Assembly: GCA_029932365.1 (NCBI GenBank)
Contig: JAOZQG010000011.1
Coordinates: forward strand, 1 to 34,051
From: a bacterium
Lineage (GTDB): Bacteria; 4484-113
Direction of reading: 5' to 3'
DNA length: 34,051 bases
Shown: piece after piece, positions 15,280-23,920 of the stretch
How the letters are laid out: every line of letters begins with the position of its first letter
How positions within the stretch are numbered: the stretch's first letter is position 1
Translations under genes and position numbers: made by a program
The notes under the pieces: generated by a model
Told to the model about the DNA's origin: nothing
Database searches by the model: none
Seen by the model: only the letters and a program-made list of their open reading frames with translations

Positions 15280-16998
15280 GTGCCCTCCGGCCAAGAAGCG
15301 CGAGGTGAACTTGAGCAGGAGCTCGCAAGTGAACACGGCTTTCCCCCCCTGCTGGCGCGCGTGTTCGCGTCCCGCTGGCAAGGCCAGCCTGCGATAAGCG
15401 CCCCTTACCTTTCGCCCCGGATTGAGGAGATGAAGGGGCTGGGAACCGCACGTGACCTGCCGGCAATCCTGGAGCAGCTTCAGCGCGCGCGGGCGGAGAA
15501 CCGACCCGTGCTGTTTTACGGCGATTACGACGTGGACGGCATCCTGGCGGTATGCACGCTTTATCTCGTCAGCCATTGGCTTGGCATGAAGTCCGGCTAT
15601 TTCCTGCCGTCCCGCTTCAACGAGGGATACGGGCTGAACCGGCGCGTTATTGAACGCGCCCCAGAAAAAGGCTACGAAGTGCTGTTCGCGCTGGATTGCG
15701 GCACCTCCAACCTGGAAGAAGTCAATCTCGCCAGCGAGCTCGGCCTGACCGTCGTCTGCCTGGACCATCACGCGCCGATGGGAGAGGTGCCCTCCATGCC
15801 GCTCATCAACCCGCATCTGGAAAAAAGCCTCGACCCGATGTGCACTGCGGGTCTGGCCTACTGCTTCGCGCGCGAATGGCTGTCCACCGAAGGGGAGGAC
15901 GCCGCGCCGGTTGAGGATAACTTCCTTGACTTCGCCGCCCTGGGGACGGTGGGGGACGTCGTGCCGCTGGTGGGCGACAACTTCATTCTCGCTCACAACG
16001 GGATGCGGCAAATGCCCAAAACGAAGCATTCCGGCCTGCGCGCCATGCTGCTCGCGCTGCAACTTGGCGCGATGGAGTTTCTCACCTGGCGGGATATTGC
16101 GTTTAAGCTGGTGCCGACGCTAAACGCCGCGGGAAGGATGGCGCATCCCCGGCTTGCCGCGGAGCTGTTTTTAGCCGCCGATGAAAAGACGGCGGCAGAC
16201 TTGACCGCGCAGCTCATTAGCCTGAACTGGGAACGGCGCGATATGCAGGGGAAAATATACGAGGAAGCCGCGCGGCAGGCGCTGGCACAGGAGAACGCGG
16301 CCGTGCTGGTGCTGCACAAGCCGGAGTGGAACCAGGGAATCACCGGCATCGTCGCGGCGAAAATCGCCGAGGCTTTCGGTCGCCCGGCGATAGTCCTGTC
16401 CGACCTGGAGACCGAAGAGGGTGTTTCCGTCGGCAGCGGGCGCGCACCTTCTGGAGTGGATTTGCTGGCGACATTGGAACCCGCAAGGGGCGTTGCCACC
16501 AAACTCGGAGGACACGCCGCAGCCGCGGGTATGACCGTTTCAAGCTCAGCCGTCCCCGAATTGCGGGAGCTGCTGCGCGACGCGGAAGTGGTGCCGCTGG
16601 CAGGAGCGGAACCCGATGAGCCTTTTGAGTGCGAGGTGGAGCCCGACGAACTGGGCGATGAGCTGGTACCCGCAATGATGCGGCTTTATCCTTTCGGCGA
16701 GGGTCATCCACCGCCGCGAATCAGGCTGCGTGATGCCCGGGTAACAAATGCAAGACTTGTGGGTCAGGACAAAACTCATCTTATGCTTACTGTCGAGCGA
16801 AGCGGCGCAAGGCCGCCTTTGCGCGTAATCGGCTTTCGCAAGTCCCATTTGGCAGAGCGTCTGGGTGAAAGAACGGCGTGCCAGCTTGATGTGGAACTCG
16901 ACCTGGACAACTACCAGAATCGTACCGTTTTGCAGCTCGGCCTGCTAGGAATCGAGGGCGAAGCGCGGGCTTCTGAAAAGCACAGGTATAATAGCTGA
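15280..16998 (+). CDS. recJ: Single-stranded-DNA-specific exonuclease RecJ
   Basis: 572 aa (E. coli 577). A 5'-3' ssDNA exonuclease used in recombination and mismatch repair. DHH domain motifs are GDYDVDG (81-87) and LDHH (Asp162-His163-His164), later DFAALGTVGDVVPL, then a DHHA1 domain with SGRAPSGVDLL and GGHAAAAGM, and a C-terminal OB-like domain. The start is GTG at 15280, 5 bases after GGAG (15271-15274), which overlaps the secF TAG; no ATG fits. This arrangement implies coupled translation with secF. relA starts 7 bases after its stop. Confidence 0.95.
   Translation: MPSGQEARGELEQELASEHGFPPLLARVFASRWQGQPAISAPYLSPRIEEMKGLGTARDLPAILEQLQRARAENRPVLFYGDYDVDGILAVCTLYLVSHWLGMKSGYFLPSRFNEGYGLNRRVIERAPEKGYEVLFALDCGTSNLEEVNLASELGLTVVCLDHHAPMGEVPSMPLINPHLEKSLDPMCTAGLAYCFAREWLSTEGEDAAPVEDNFLDFAALGTVGDVVPLVGDNFILAHNGMRQMPKTKHSGLRAMLLALQLGAMEFLTWRDIAFKLVPTLNAAGRMAHPRLAAELFLAADEKTAADLTAQLISLNWERRDMQGKIYEEAARQALAQENAAVLVLHKPEWNQGITGIVAAKIAEAFGRPAIVLSDLETEEGVSVGSGRAPSGVDLLATLEPARGVATKLGGHAAAAGMTVSSSAVPELRELLRDAEVVPLAGAEPDEPFECEVEPDELGDELVPAMMRLYPFGEGHPPPRIRLRDARVTNARLVGQDKTHLMLTVERSGARPPLRVIGFRKSHLAERLGERTACQLDVELDLDNYQNRTVLQLGLLGIEGEARASEKHRYNS
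16987..16992 (+). promoter_or_regulatory. -10-like box before relA, inside the end of recJ
   Basis: TATAAT lies in the last codons of recJ, 13 bases before the relA ATG. No -35 box is seen. It may be an internal promoter giving relA a short leader, or may be chance since it encodes Tyr-Asn. Confidence 0.35.
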
Positions 16999-17005
16999 GA
17001 GGCTT

Positions 17006-19279
17006 ATGGCGAAAGCGCGGTCTCAGACAAAGAGCGATAAATCGGGGGCACAAGACCTCTTCCGCAAACTCGTCGAGCGCTACCTTCAGAACAATCCGGG
17101 CGCGGAAACGGCCAGGCTGGAAGAGGCTTATAAGCTCGCTTCCGCCGCTCACGCCAAGCAATTGCGGGAAAGCGGCGAGCCTTACATCCTTCATCCGCTA
17201 AACGTCGCCCTGATATGCGCCAATTTAAACATGGACGAGGATTCCATCGTGGCCGCGCTGCTCCACGATACGGTCGAGGATACGAGCGTGCGACCGAAAA
17301 AAATTGAACGTTCCTTCGGAGAAAAAGCCGCCGACCTGGTCGTGTCACTCACCAAAATACACCGCATTGACCTTTTCTCCCGCTTCGTGGGCCGCACCAT
17401 GAGCGACGAGCAAGCGCGGAATCTGCAGCGGCTGTTCGTTTCCATGGCCCAGGACCTGCGGGTCTTGGTAATCAAACTGGCGGACCGGCTGCACAATCTG
17501 CGCACCATTGAAGCGTTGTCTGAAGAACGGGCCAAACGAAATGCCAAAGAAACGCTGGACTTCTACGCGCCGCTGGCGCGCCGGCTCGGCCTGCACGAGC
17601 TGGCTCACGAAATGGAGGACATCTGCTTCAGGCTGTTGCACCCCCGGGACTATGAGTGGGTCGTGAGCGAACTCGGCAAGATGATGGGGCGCAAGACGGC
17701 CTCTTACGAGCTGACGAAAACCAGGCTGAAGAGGGAGCTTACCGCCGCGAATATACACGTTAAACGGGTATTCGGGCGCACCAAAACACCTTATTCCGCC
17801 TGGCGTAAGATAAGGGACCGCGGCGTGCCGCTCGATCAGGTCTTTGACCTGATGGCGATTCGCGTGGTGGTAACCGGCGAGGATCTGGACTGCTACCGCG
17901 CGCTGGGCGTCATTCACGGCATCTATCGCCCGCTGTTCAACCGCTTCCGCGACTTCATCGCCGCCCCGAAGAGCAACGGGTACCAGAGCCTGCACACGAC
18001 CGTGATGGGCGAGAGTGGCCAGATTTGCGAAATCCAGGTCCGCACCGAGCAGATGGATGACATCGCGGAGCACGGTGTCGCCGCGCACTGGAAATATAAG
18101 GGACACGCGTCCCCCTACCAGCTGCGCGAAACTTTTTCGTGGTTCGAATTCATCTCCGACCTTTCGGAACAGGAGCTTGACTCCCGCGATTTTGTGGAGA
18201 AAACGCGCGAATCGCTGACCAAAGGCGAAGTTTTAGTGCTATCACCTCTGGGTGAAGTCGTGGCTCTGCCCGAGGGGTCGACGCCAGTAGACTTCGCCTA
18301 TTACATCCACACTGACCTGGGTCATTCAACCGAGAGCGCGCTGGTGAACGGTCAGGACGTTCCGCTGGACTACACGCTTAAAAACGGCGATGTGGTGGAA
18401 ATTGTCAAAAACGAGGAAGGAGTGCCCAAGCCGCAGCCGGAATGGCTGAACATCGTGCGCAGCCAGAAGAGCATCACCAAGATTAAGCGCTGGTTTCGCA
18501 GCCAGCCCCGCCAGAGGCGCGTCCAGATGGGGCGCTTTTTGCTGCGCCAGCAGATTGCCAAAAGCGGGCTTTACCCGCTGAACCTGATGGAAAACGTCAA
18601 CCTGATGGCGCTGGTGAAATCGTTGCGGGTGAGAAAGATAGACGACCTGTTCGATCAGATTGCCACGGGCAGCCTTATGGCTGAGGAAGTCGTGCAGAAA
18701 CTCAAGCATGTCTATGTTGAGAAGGCGATGAAGCGCTCCGTGCGGCCCGAAAGCGAGCCGGAAGCGCCGTTCACGCCCGCGATAGGCCTGGCGGGTGAGC
18801 TGGGAATCGTGCGCAAGGGCGGAAAGCCGCTGCGGCGCAAGGTGGAGCTGGCTCCGTGCTGCACGCCCATCCCCGGCGACGAAATACTCGGCCTGGACAA
18901 TCGCAAGGAGCACAGAGTCGATGTCCATCTCGCGCAGTGCCCGGCCATCGCCGATGAGGTTGAGCTGACAACAATACCGGTTCAATGGTCGGAGGAGGCT
19001 TTGGAGAAGCTTTATCCCGCCACATTGCGCATCGTTGCGCTCAATCGCGTGGGATTGCTCTTCGACATAATGCGGGAGCTTTCAGAGCTTTCGGTAAACC
19101 TCACCGGAGGAAATATAAATATCCAGCCCACGGTCTCCCACGGGGACGGCAACGCCGTCTTCTACTTGATGGTGGAAGTATGGGACACGAAGCAGCTGAG
19201 TGATGTTTTGGAAGCCATCGGCCAGGTTGAAGACGTGATACTGGTTCAGCGCCATCACGAAAGCGCGGGTGGGGCGTAG
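17006..19279 (+). CDS. relA: Bifunctional (p)ppGpp synthetase/hydrolase
   Basis: 757 aa RelA/SpoT-type (Rsh) protein that makes and degrades the stringent-response alarmone (p)ppGpp. An HD hydrolase domain comes first with intact LLHDTVED (His87, Asp88, Glu91, Asp92), so hydrolase activity is likely. The synthetase domain holds RTKTPYSAWRKI, FDLMAIRVV and YQSLHTTVMG plus EIQVRTEQMDDIAEHG. TGS (about 390-460), a Cys-containing region (LAPCCTPIPGDEI, HLAQCP) and a C-terminal ACT domain follow. Both catalytic halves seem intact, as expected where a single long Rsh serves the cell. GAGAGG lies just before the ATG. dtd begins one base after its stop. Confidence 0.96.
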   Translation: MAKARSQTKSDKSGAQDLFRKLVERYLQNNPGAETARLEEAYKLASAAHAKQLRESGEPYILHPLNVALICANLNMDEDSIVAALLHDTVEDTSVRPKKIERSFGEKAADLVVSLTKIHRIDLFSRFVGRTMSDEQARNLQRLFVSMAQDLRVLVIKLADRLHNLRTIEALSEERAKRNAKETLDFYAPLARRLGLHELAHEMEDICFRLLHPRDYEWVVSELGKMMGRKTASYELTKTRLKRELTAANIHVKRVFGRTKTPYSAWRKIRDRGVPLDQVFDLMAIRVVVTGEDLDCYRALGVIHGIYRPLFNRFRDFIAAPKSNGYQSLHTTVMGESGQICEIQVRTEQMDDIAEHGVAAHWKYKGHASPYQLRETFSWFEFISDLSEQELDSRDFVEKTRESLTKGEVLVLSPLGEVVALPEGSTPVDFAYYIHTDLGHSTESALVNGQDVPLDYTLKNGDVVEIVKNEEGVPKPQPEWLNIVRSQKSITKIKRWFRSQPRQRRVQMGRFLLRQQIAKSGLYPLNLMENVNLMALVKSLRVRKIDDLFDQIATGSLMAEEVVQKLKHVYVEKAMKRSVRPESEPEAPFTPAIGLAGELGIVRKGGKPLRRKVELAPCCTPIPGDEILGLDNRKEHRVDVHLAQCPAIADEVELTTIPVQWSEEALEKLYPATLRIVALNRVGLLFDIMRELSELSVNLTGGNINIQPTVSHGDGNAVFYLMVEVWDTKQLSDVLEAIGQVEDVILVQRHHESAGGA

Positions 19280-19280
19280 C

Positions 19281-19730
19281 ATGCGCTCGGTCGTCCAGAG
19301 AGTGCAGCGGGCGGAAGTCCGCGTTGATGGCGAGAAAGTGGCGGCCATCGGGCCCGGCTTCCTCGTGCTGACCGGCGTGTTTGAGTACGACGAAGACCGC
19401 GACCTGGAATGGATGGCGCGCCGCATCGCGCAGCTTCGGGTGTTCGCCGATGACGAAGGCAGGATGAACCTCTCGCCTCTTGACGTGGGCGCGGAGATTC
19501 TTCTGGTATCACAGTTTACGCTCTGCGCTAACATCAAGAAAGGCAACCGGCCTTCGTTTACGCCGGCGATGGCGCCGGAACCCGCGGCGGAGATGGTTCA
19601 GCGCCTGGCCGACATCCTTAGCGAGCGCGGGCTTGTCGTGCGGACGGGAGTGTTCGGCGCGATGATGGAAGTAGAGCTGGTAAACGACGGTCCGGTGACA
19701 ATCGTGCTCGATTCCCGCGAGTTTCGCTAA
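19281..19730 (+). CDS. dtd: D-aminoacyl-tRNA deacylase
   Basis: 149 aa. Removes D-amino acids (and glycine mischarged on tRNA-Ala) from tRNA, an RNA-dependent proofreading enzyme working as a dimer. It begins with MRSVVQRVQRAEVRVDG, and SQFTLCAN and the C-terminal NDGPVTIVLDS carry the family active-site motifs, including the Gly-Pro pair. The ATG at 19281 is used, one base after the relA stop, with GGTGGGG upstream inside relA. Translation is therefore probably coupled to relA; the relA-dtd pairing is common in Firmicutes and other groups. Its stop codon overlaps the stop of the convergent miaA. Confidence 0.95.
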   Translation: MRSVVQRVQRAEVRVDGEKVAAIGPGFLVLTGVFEYDEDRDLEWMARRIAQLRVFADDEGRMNLSPLDVGAEILLVSQFTLCANIKKGNRPSFTPAMAPEPAAEMVQRLADILSERGLVVRTGVFGAMMEVELVNDGPVTIVLDSREFR

Positions 19731-20743
19731 GATTCAAGCAGCGCTGAGAGTTCGCCTTCAAGGAGTTGCAGGGCGGCTGCGCGTTCTTCCGGAGTCGTAT
19801 ATAGCACCTGCGCAAAATCGCTGAAGCGGTTTTTATTCCACGTATCCTGGCGCCGTGCGAACTGGCGGGTGTGCGCGGATATGAGCTCGGCTAGCTCCTC
19901 CCGCGAAACCTCACCGTCCAGGAAAAGCAGCACTTCGCTGTAGCCAATGCCGGAAAACACCTGGGCTTCGCGCGGAACGCCTGCTGCCAGCAGCTTCTTC
20001 ACTTCCTCAATCAGGCCGGCGGCGAGCATCTCCTCGGTGCGCCGTGCGATGCGTTCGGCCAGCGCTTCCCGCTCAATTGCGAGGGTATAGCCGCGCACCC
20101 TTAGCGGTTTCGCAGACGAGACGCGAGCTTTCGCTTCCCGGCGGGCACACTTGACCGCCTTCGCTGCTTTCTTGAGCTTCAGCTTCTTCAGTATCCGCTC
20201 CACCTCTTCGTCCGCAACTTCCGCCACGACCTTCCTTTCCACGAAGCGCACGACGCGGCGCTGATTGTGCAGGTCCACTTCGCCCGCCTTGCCGGGAAAC
20301 AACTTCTTCAGGTTAGATACCAGCGCTTCGCGGTCGCCTTCCCAGAGCTTTGCCAGCGCATCCCTGATCTCCGGCACGGGCGGCGCGCCGCCGAAGTCGT
20401 AGCCGTGCATCAGAGCTTCCAGATACAGCCCGGTTCCGCCTTCGATGACCGGCAACTTGTCCCTCGCGCGAATCTCCTCAATTGCAGTCAGCGCCGCCGC
20501 CACGTACTGCTGGACCGAGAAGCTCTCTTGAGGATCTGCGAGATCAAGCAGGTGGAACGGGACGCGCCTTTGCCGTTCTGCGGTTGGCTTGGCGGCCCCG
20601 ATATCGGCGCCGCGAAACACCTTGCGCGAGTCGCACGATACGACCTCCAGGGGGAGCTTTTCGGCGAGAGCCAGCGTCAGCTCGGTTTTGCCGCAGCCCG
20701 TAGGGCCGGTGATGGCCGGCACGGAAGACTTGCCTGCATCCAT
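19727..20743 (-). CDS. miaA: tRNA dimethylallyltransferase
   Basis: 338 aa. Adds a dimethylallyl group to A37 of tRNAs that read codons starting with U. Visible are the P-loop GPTGCGKTE, SCDSRKVFRGADIGAAKPT (usually DSMQVYRGMDIGTAKPT), PVIEGGTGLYLEAL, NQRRVVRF, IGYSEVLLFLDG and RQFARRQDTWNKNRF. It is a diverged copy: a Lys/Arg-rich stretch of about 20 extra residues sits between the NQRRVVR segment (near 160) and the LAERIARRTEEM helix (near 230). The ATG at 20743 is favoured, though a GTG at 20749 directly follows the stop of the upstream gene. It is third in a minus-strand unit after the 5'-nucleotidase-like gene and the flippase gene, and overlaps dtd by 4 bases tail to tail. Confidence 0.93.
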   Translation of the reverse strand: MDAGKSSVPAITGPTGCGKTELTLALAEKLPLEVVSCDSRKVFRGADIGAAKPTAERQRRVPFHLLDLADPQESFSVQQYVAAALTAIEEIRARDKLPVIEGGTGLYLEALMHGYDFGGAPPVPEIRDALAKLWEGDREALVSNLKKLFPGKAGEVDLHNQRRVVRFVERKVVAEVADEEVERILKKLKLKKAAKAVKCARREAKARVSSAKPLRVRGYTLAIEREALAERIARRTEEMLAAGLIEEVKKLLAAGVPREAQVFSGIGYSEVLLFLDGEVSREELAELISAHTRQFARRQDTWNKNRFSDFAQVLYTTPEERAAALQLLEGELSALLES

Positions 20744-20749
20744 GGGCAC

Positions 20750-21616
20750 TCAGAATATCCGGTTCACCCAGCCAGCGGCCAGCATGACCCAGTAAGCCAT
20801 AATCACAACGATAAACTGGGCGAGGATAGTGCCCAGAAAGCGCGCAATCACCAGGTAAGTGTTCATCACCTTGACGTCTTCAACCGGGCGCGTGCCGCTG
20901 ATGCACTGGTCGGTAATCATCGCCGCCGGCGGGTCCACCAGGATAAACAACAGCAGCGTGGCGATTCCATTGACGATGCCCGAAAGCGTCACGCTCGTTG
21001 CCCTGAGCGACGGCTCCAGCGCCGCCGCGTAGATGGTGGAGAGCACTCCCACCGTGTAGAAGGCCGTCACCAGTATGTGAAAGACGATGAAATCCAGCGG
21101 AATGCGGCGCAGTCCTTTCAAATAGCCTTCGGTGCGGAAGGAGAAGGGCGGAGCGACGTAGCGCGGGAGCTTGAGCCAGCGCCGGGGATTGAGCAGGTAA
21201 ACCACCAGCCGCGGTAGGGTCTTGACCTTCTCGAAGACCTCGATCAAGCGGACGAAGATGCGCATAAATGTGGGGGTGAGCAATGCGCCAATAACCGTGC
21301 CGATTGTGGTGGCGAGAATGATGATGTGGATTTTCCATAAAAGCGCGTTAATCAGCGTGTCCTGCAGGACCGGGTCGGGCACGACCGTCTTGTCGGCCAT
21401 GTTGCCCACGATCGGCGCCTGGATGAGGTTGGACAGGCGCGCGAAGACAATGATGAGGTTGAACAGCGCAAGCGAAGTCGCCAGCCGTCGGGTTATCGCG
21501 CCGCTGGTGCGAATGGTTAGGGCGAGGGTGTCTATCATCGCCATGAAGCCGATGAGAACGGCAACGACGATGACCGCACGGTCGGCGATAACCACTGTGT
21601 CCGGTCCCGGCGCCAT
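20750..21616 (-). CDS. amj: Putative Amj-type lipid II flippase (DUF2837)
   Basis: 288 aa with about six to seven membrane helices. It resembles Amj (YdaH), an alternative to MurJ that moves the peptidoglycan precursor lipid II across the membrane. The matching stretches by eye are MIDTLALTIRTSGAITRR, LFNLIIVFARLSNLIQAP and, near the end, VDPPAAMITDQCISG followed by ARFLGTILAQF; these agree with the family pattern I recall (an early D/E-T-L-x-x-x-x-R, a sLFN...R-x-x-N-x-x-Q-x-P block and a D-P...T-D block). No MurJ lies in the window to compare with. The ATG at 21616 shares one base with the TGA of the upstream gene (TGATG), a sign of translational coupling. miaA starts straight after its stop. 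Confidence 0.68.
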   Translation of the reverse strand: MAPGPDTVVIADRAVIVVAVLIGFMAMIDTLALTIRTSGAITRRLATSLALFNLIIVFARLSNLIQAPIVGNMADKTVVPDPVLQDTLINALLWKIHIIILATTIGTVIGALLTPTFMRIFVRLIEVFEKVKTLPRLVVYLLNPRRWLKLPRYVAPPFSFRTEGYLKGLRRIPLDFIVFHILVTAFYTVGVLSTIYAAALEPSLRATSVTLSGIVNGIATLLLFILVDPPAAMITDQCISGTRPVEDVKVMNTYLVIARFLGTILAQFIVVIMAYWVMLAAGWVNRIF

Positions 21617-23811
21617 CAAATGGCCAGCGGCGTGTACAGCGCGATGAAGGAGACTTCCTGCTGCGGCGTCGTGGTTACCACCGCAACGAACCGGTAGAGG
21701 TTCTCCCGCAGAGGAACCTTGTTGTTCGTTGCTCCGTCCCAGTAGGCCTGGAAGGTCACCTCTTCACCCGGCTCTAGGGCCAGTGAATCCGTCTCCTGCG
21801 TGAAGTAGCGGTTATAAGCGTAGTTCCACTGCAGGCTGTCTTCCTTGTAAACTTTGAAGTCGTAGTACTGGCCGGTGGGGAAGCTGAGCATTTTGTGGCT
21901 CTCGCCCGAGTTGCGCATAACCAGAGTGAATTCATACGCCGGCTGCCCCTCAACTTTAACTTCACGCACGGAGAAATCGTAGGTCATACCCTCCATTTCC
22001 ACGGTCGTGGAGCCCACAAGTTCGCCTACTATTTTCTCCGGGGCGGCAGACTCGGGTGGCGGTTCCTCGGCGGCTTCTTCTGCCGGTTCGGCTGCTTCCG
22101 TCGGTTCCTCGGGAGGAACGGGCGCCAGCCCCACGTCAACTTCTTCTTCGGCGATTACCTCGTATTCGCCGGGCGCCGTTTCCTCGAGCGGCAGGGGCTC
22201 TTCTTCCGCCGGTTCTTCCTCAACAGCTTCCTCCGGCCCGGACGGTTCTTCAACCGGCGGTTCGGGCTCTGCGAGCGGCTCTTCGATGGGCTTCTCCGCG
22301 AAGTAGCTGATTCGCTCCTCCAGCTCGTTGGTGTACCCGTCGTGTTCGGCGAGGAATTTCCCGACCACGTCGCGCACCAGGTGGGGATACAGCTTGCGCG
22401 CGCTCAGCGGATGCACTCCGGTCAGCCCTTCAATGCCCTGGGCCATCCGCTCGGTCACCGCCACTTCGTATACGGCGTCGGGCCTGATGGCCAGCCCCCG
22501 GACGCGTATGCTGTAGGCTGCGCGGTCGTAGATGCCGAAGCTAAGACCGCTCACCTGGAGAAACCCCTCCTGCCCCACGTTCGCCGCCGACTGGGAAAGC
22601 AGGCTGGCCAGTTCCTTGCCGGTTAGTGTGCCCTCCACGATGCGGCTGTCGCCGGGATAGGCCTTGTACAGGTCACCCCGCGTAATGGGGCCGGACTTGA
22701 GACCTTCGCGGAACGCGCCGGCTTCCAGCAGCGCGATGTCGGTCGCGGTAGCCTCGCGCACAGCGTCCGCAAAGAGGTTGCCCAGATTGGTTTCAAAGGA
22801 GTTGATTTTGGTTACGGGCATATCCGTGCCCAGGCTGCCGATGACCAGCGCGAACTGCTCCCGCGACAGGCGCTCCTGATAGGATGCAATGACGTTTAAG
22901 TAATCCGTATTCTCCACCCAGGCGCCGTCCATCGGAATAAGCTGCTCGTCAAAGTAGCGCATTCTGTAGCCCTGCGCACTGGCGGGATCACTCTCAAACG
23001 TGAGCTTGAGCAGGCCCACCTTGGCGCCCCAGCGTCCGGCCTGAACGATTAGCGTGCCGTCCACCTTGAGCGGCACCTGAAGTTCGGCCATCTGGCCGCC
23101 GGACACAATAACCGATACTTCGGGATGCGCCACCGCAAGCGCGATGTTTTCGGCGAGTGTAAGCGTCGAAAGGATGAATACGGTATCCACCTGTCCTTTC
23201 AATTGGGGTATCCACTCCGCGGCCACCATGCGCGGGTCGCGGAACTCTAATCCCTGTGTGCGGTCCGGCGGTAGCTTCGACGGCGTGGCGGGATCCGCCA
23301 GCCCGAGCAGCCCCACGCGGAACTTGCCAAATGTCACTATCTTAAAAGGCTCGCCCAGGTACTTGCCGCTGGCTTCGTCCAGGACGTTTGCGCAAATGAA
23401 CGGTATGCCGCCCTCGCCGATGCGGGCCGAAAGCTCCGATCTGCCAATGGCGAAATCCATCGGGCCCAGGCCGCAGCCGTCATAGTCGAGCATCGACATC
23501 AACTGCGCGTCGGCCTCGCCCTGCAAATAGTAGGAGAGCGGAGCGTAGCCGAAAATGTTGCCCGCATCCAGCGTAATCCAGTTCATTTTGGTATGCGGGC
23601 GCTTGGTCTGGAAGAACATTGCGCGCTTGGCGTAGCCTCCCAGAGGCTTGGTGCTGCGATAGTAGTAAGACTGTATGCGGCCGCGGGTATCGTTGGTGTG
23701 CAGCACGGTTACGTTCACCAGTTCCGCTCGGGCCGGCATCGCCGAAAGCAGGACGGCTGCTAGCGCAAGCATCCCTGCGCTCAGCAGAATTAGCATTAAG
23801 GGTCGTCTCAT
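21616..23811 (-). CDS. Exported 5'-nucleotidase-like pseudoenzyme with C-terminal BsuPI domain
   Basis: 731 aa. A signal peptide ends near AMPARA (about residue 29). The body has the two-domain 5'-nucleotidase/UshA layout: VTVLHTNDTRGRI, ITLDAGNIFG, and a C-terminal domain with SFETNLGNLFADAVREA, EAGAFREG, ITRGDLYKAYP and GTLTGKELASLL. The metallophosphatase residues are nearly all lost: the NDxHG His is Arg, the GD Asp is Asn, the GNHEFD block reads GPMDFA, the later His is Thr, and GGHSH reads SGGQM. A Glu/Pro-rich linker (about 505-597) leads to a BsuPI domain (PF12690-like: LVMRNSGESHKMLSFPTGQYYDFKVY, LALEPGEEVTFQAYWDG). It should therefore bind rather than cleave. The ATG at 23811 has GGGGAG ahead of it. 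It is the first gene of a unit with the Amj-type flippase and miaA. Confidence 0.82.
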   Translation of the reverse strand: MRRPLMLILLSAGMLALAAVLLSAMPARAELVNVTVLHTNDTRGRIQSYYYRSTKPLGGYAKRAMFFQTKRPHTKMNWITLDAGNIFGYAPLSYYLQGEADAQLMSMLDYDGCGLGPMDFAIGRSELSARIGEGGIPFICANVLDEASGKYLGEPFKIVTFGKFRVGLLGLADPATPSKLPPDRTQGLEFRDPRMVAAEWIPQLKGQVDTVFILSTLTLAENIALAVAHPEVSVIVSGGQMAELQVPLKVDGTLIVQAGRWGAKVGLLKLTFESDPASAQGYRMRYFDEQLIPMDGAWVENTDYLNVIASYQERLSREQFALVIGSLGTDMPVTKINSFETNLGNLFADAVREATATDIALLEAGAFREGLKSGPITRGDLYKAYPGDSRIVEGTLTGKELASLLSQSAANVGQEGFLQVSGLSFGIYDRAAYSIRVRGLAIRPDAVYEVAVTERMAQGIEGLTGVHPLSARKLYPHLVRDVVGKFLAEHDGYTNELEERISYFAEKPIEEPLAEPEPPVEEPSGPEEAVEEEPAEEEPLPLEETAPGEYEVIAEEEVDVGLAPVPPEEPTEAAEPAEEAAEEPPPESAAPEKIVGELVGSTTVEMEGMTYDFSVREVKVEGQPAYEFTLVMRNSGESHKMLSFPTGQYYDFKVYKEDSLQWNYAYNRYFTQETDSLALEPGEEVTFQAYWDGATNNKVPLRENLYRFVAVVTTTPQQEVSFIALYTPLAI

Positions 23812-23846
23812 ACGCTCCCCCGTCACAGGCGTTACACTAGCGCTTC

Positions 23847-23852
23847 ATTCTA
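23847..23852 (-). promoter_or_regulatory. -10 box for the 5'-nucleotidase-like gene
   Basis: The minus strand reads TGCTAGAAT, an extended -10 element with TAGAAT at 23847-23852, 35 bases before the ATG at 23811. No good -35 box is visible, which fits use of an extended -10. Confidence 0.45.
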
Positions 23853-23900
23853 GCACAAGCAACCTGTTGATATCTGTTTAACCCGGACTTGCCTTAGCAC

Positions 23901-23906
23901 GATAAT
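23901..23906 (+). promoter_or_regulatory. -10 box for the single-pass protein gene
   Basis: GATAAT, five of six matches to TATAAT, 14 bases before the ATG at 23921. It is divergent from the promoter of the 5'-nucleotidase-like gene. Confidence 0.35.
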
Positions 23907-23920
23907 AGGGATGCACGGTG

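Noticed and set aside
13829-15466. A 545-codon open frame on the minus strand opposite secF
   Set aside because: It lies opposite an unmistakable secF, its translation is rich in Phe, Arg and His in the way typical of the antisense of Glu/Ala-rich coding DNA, and it has no family motif.
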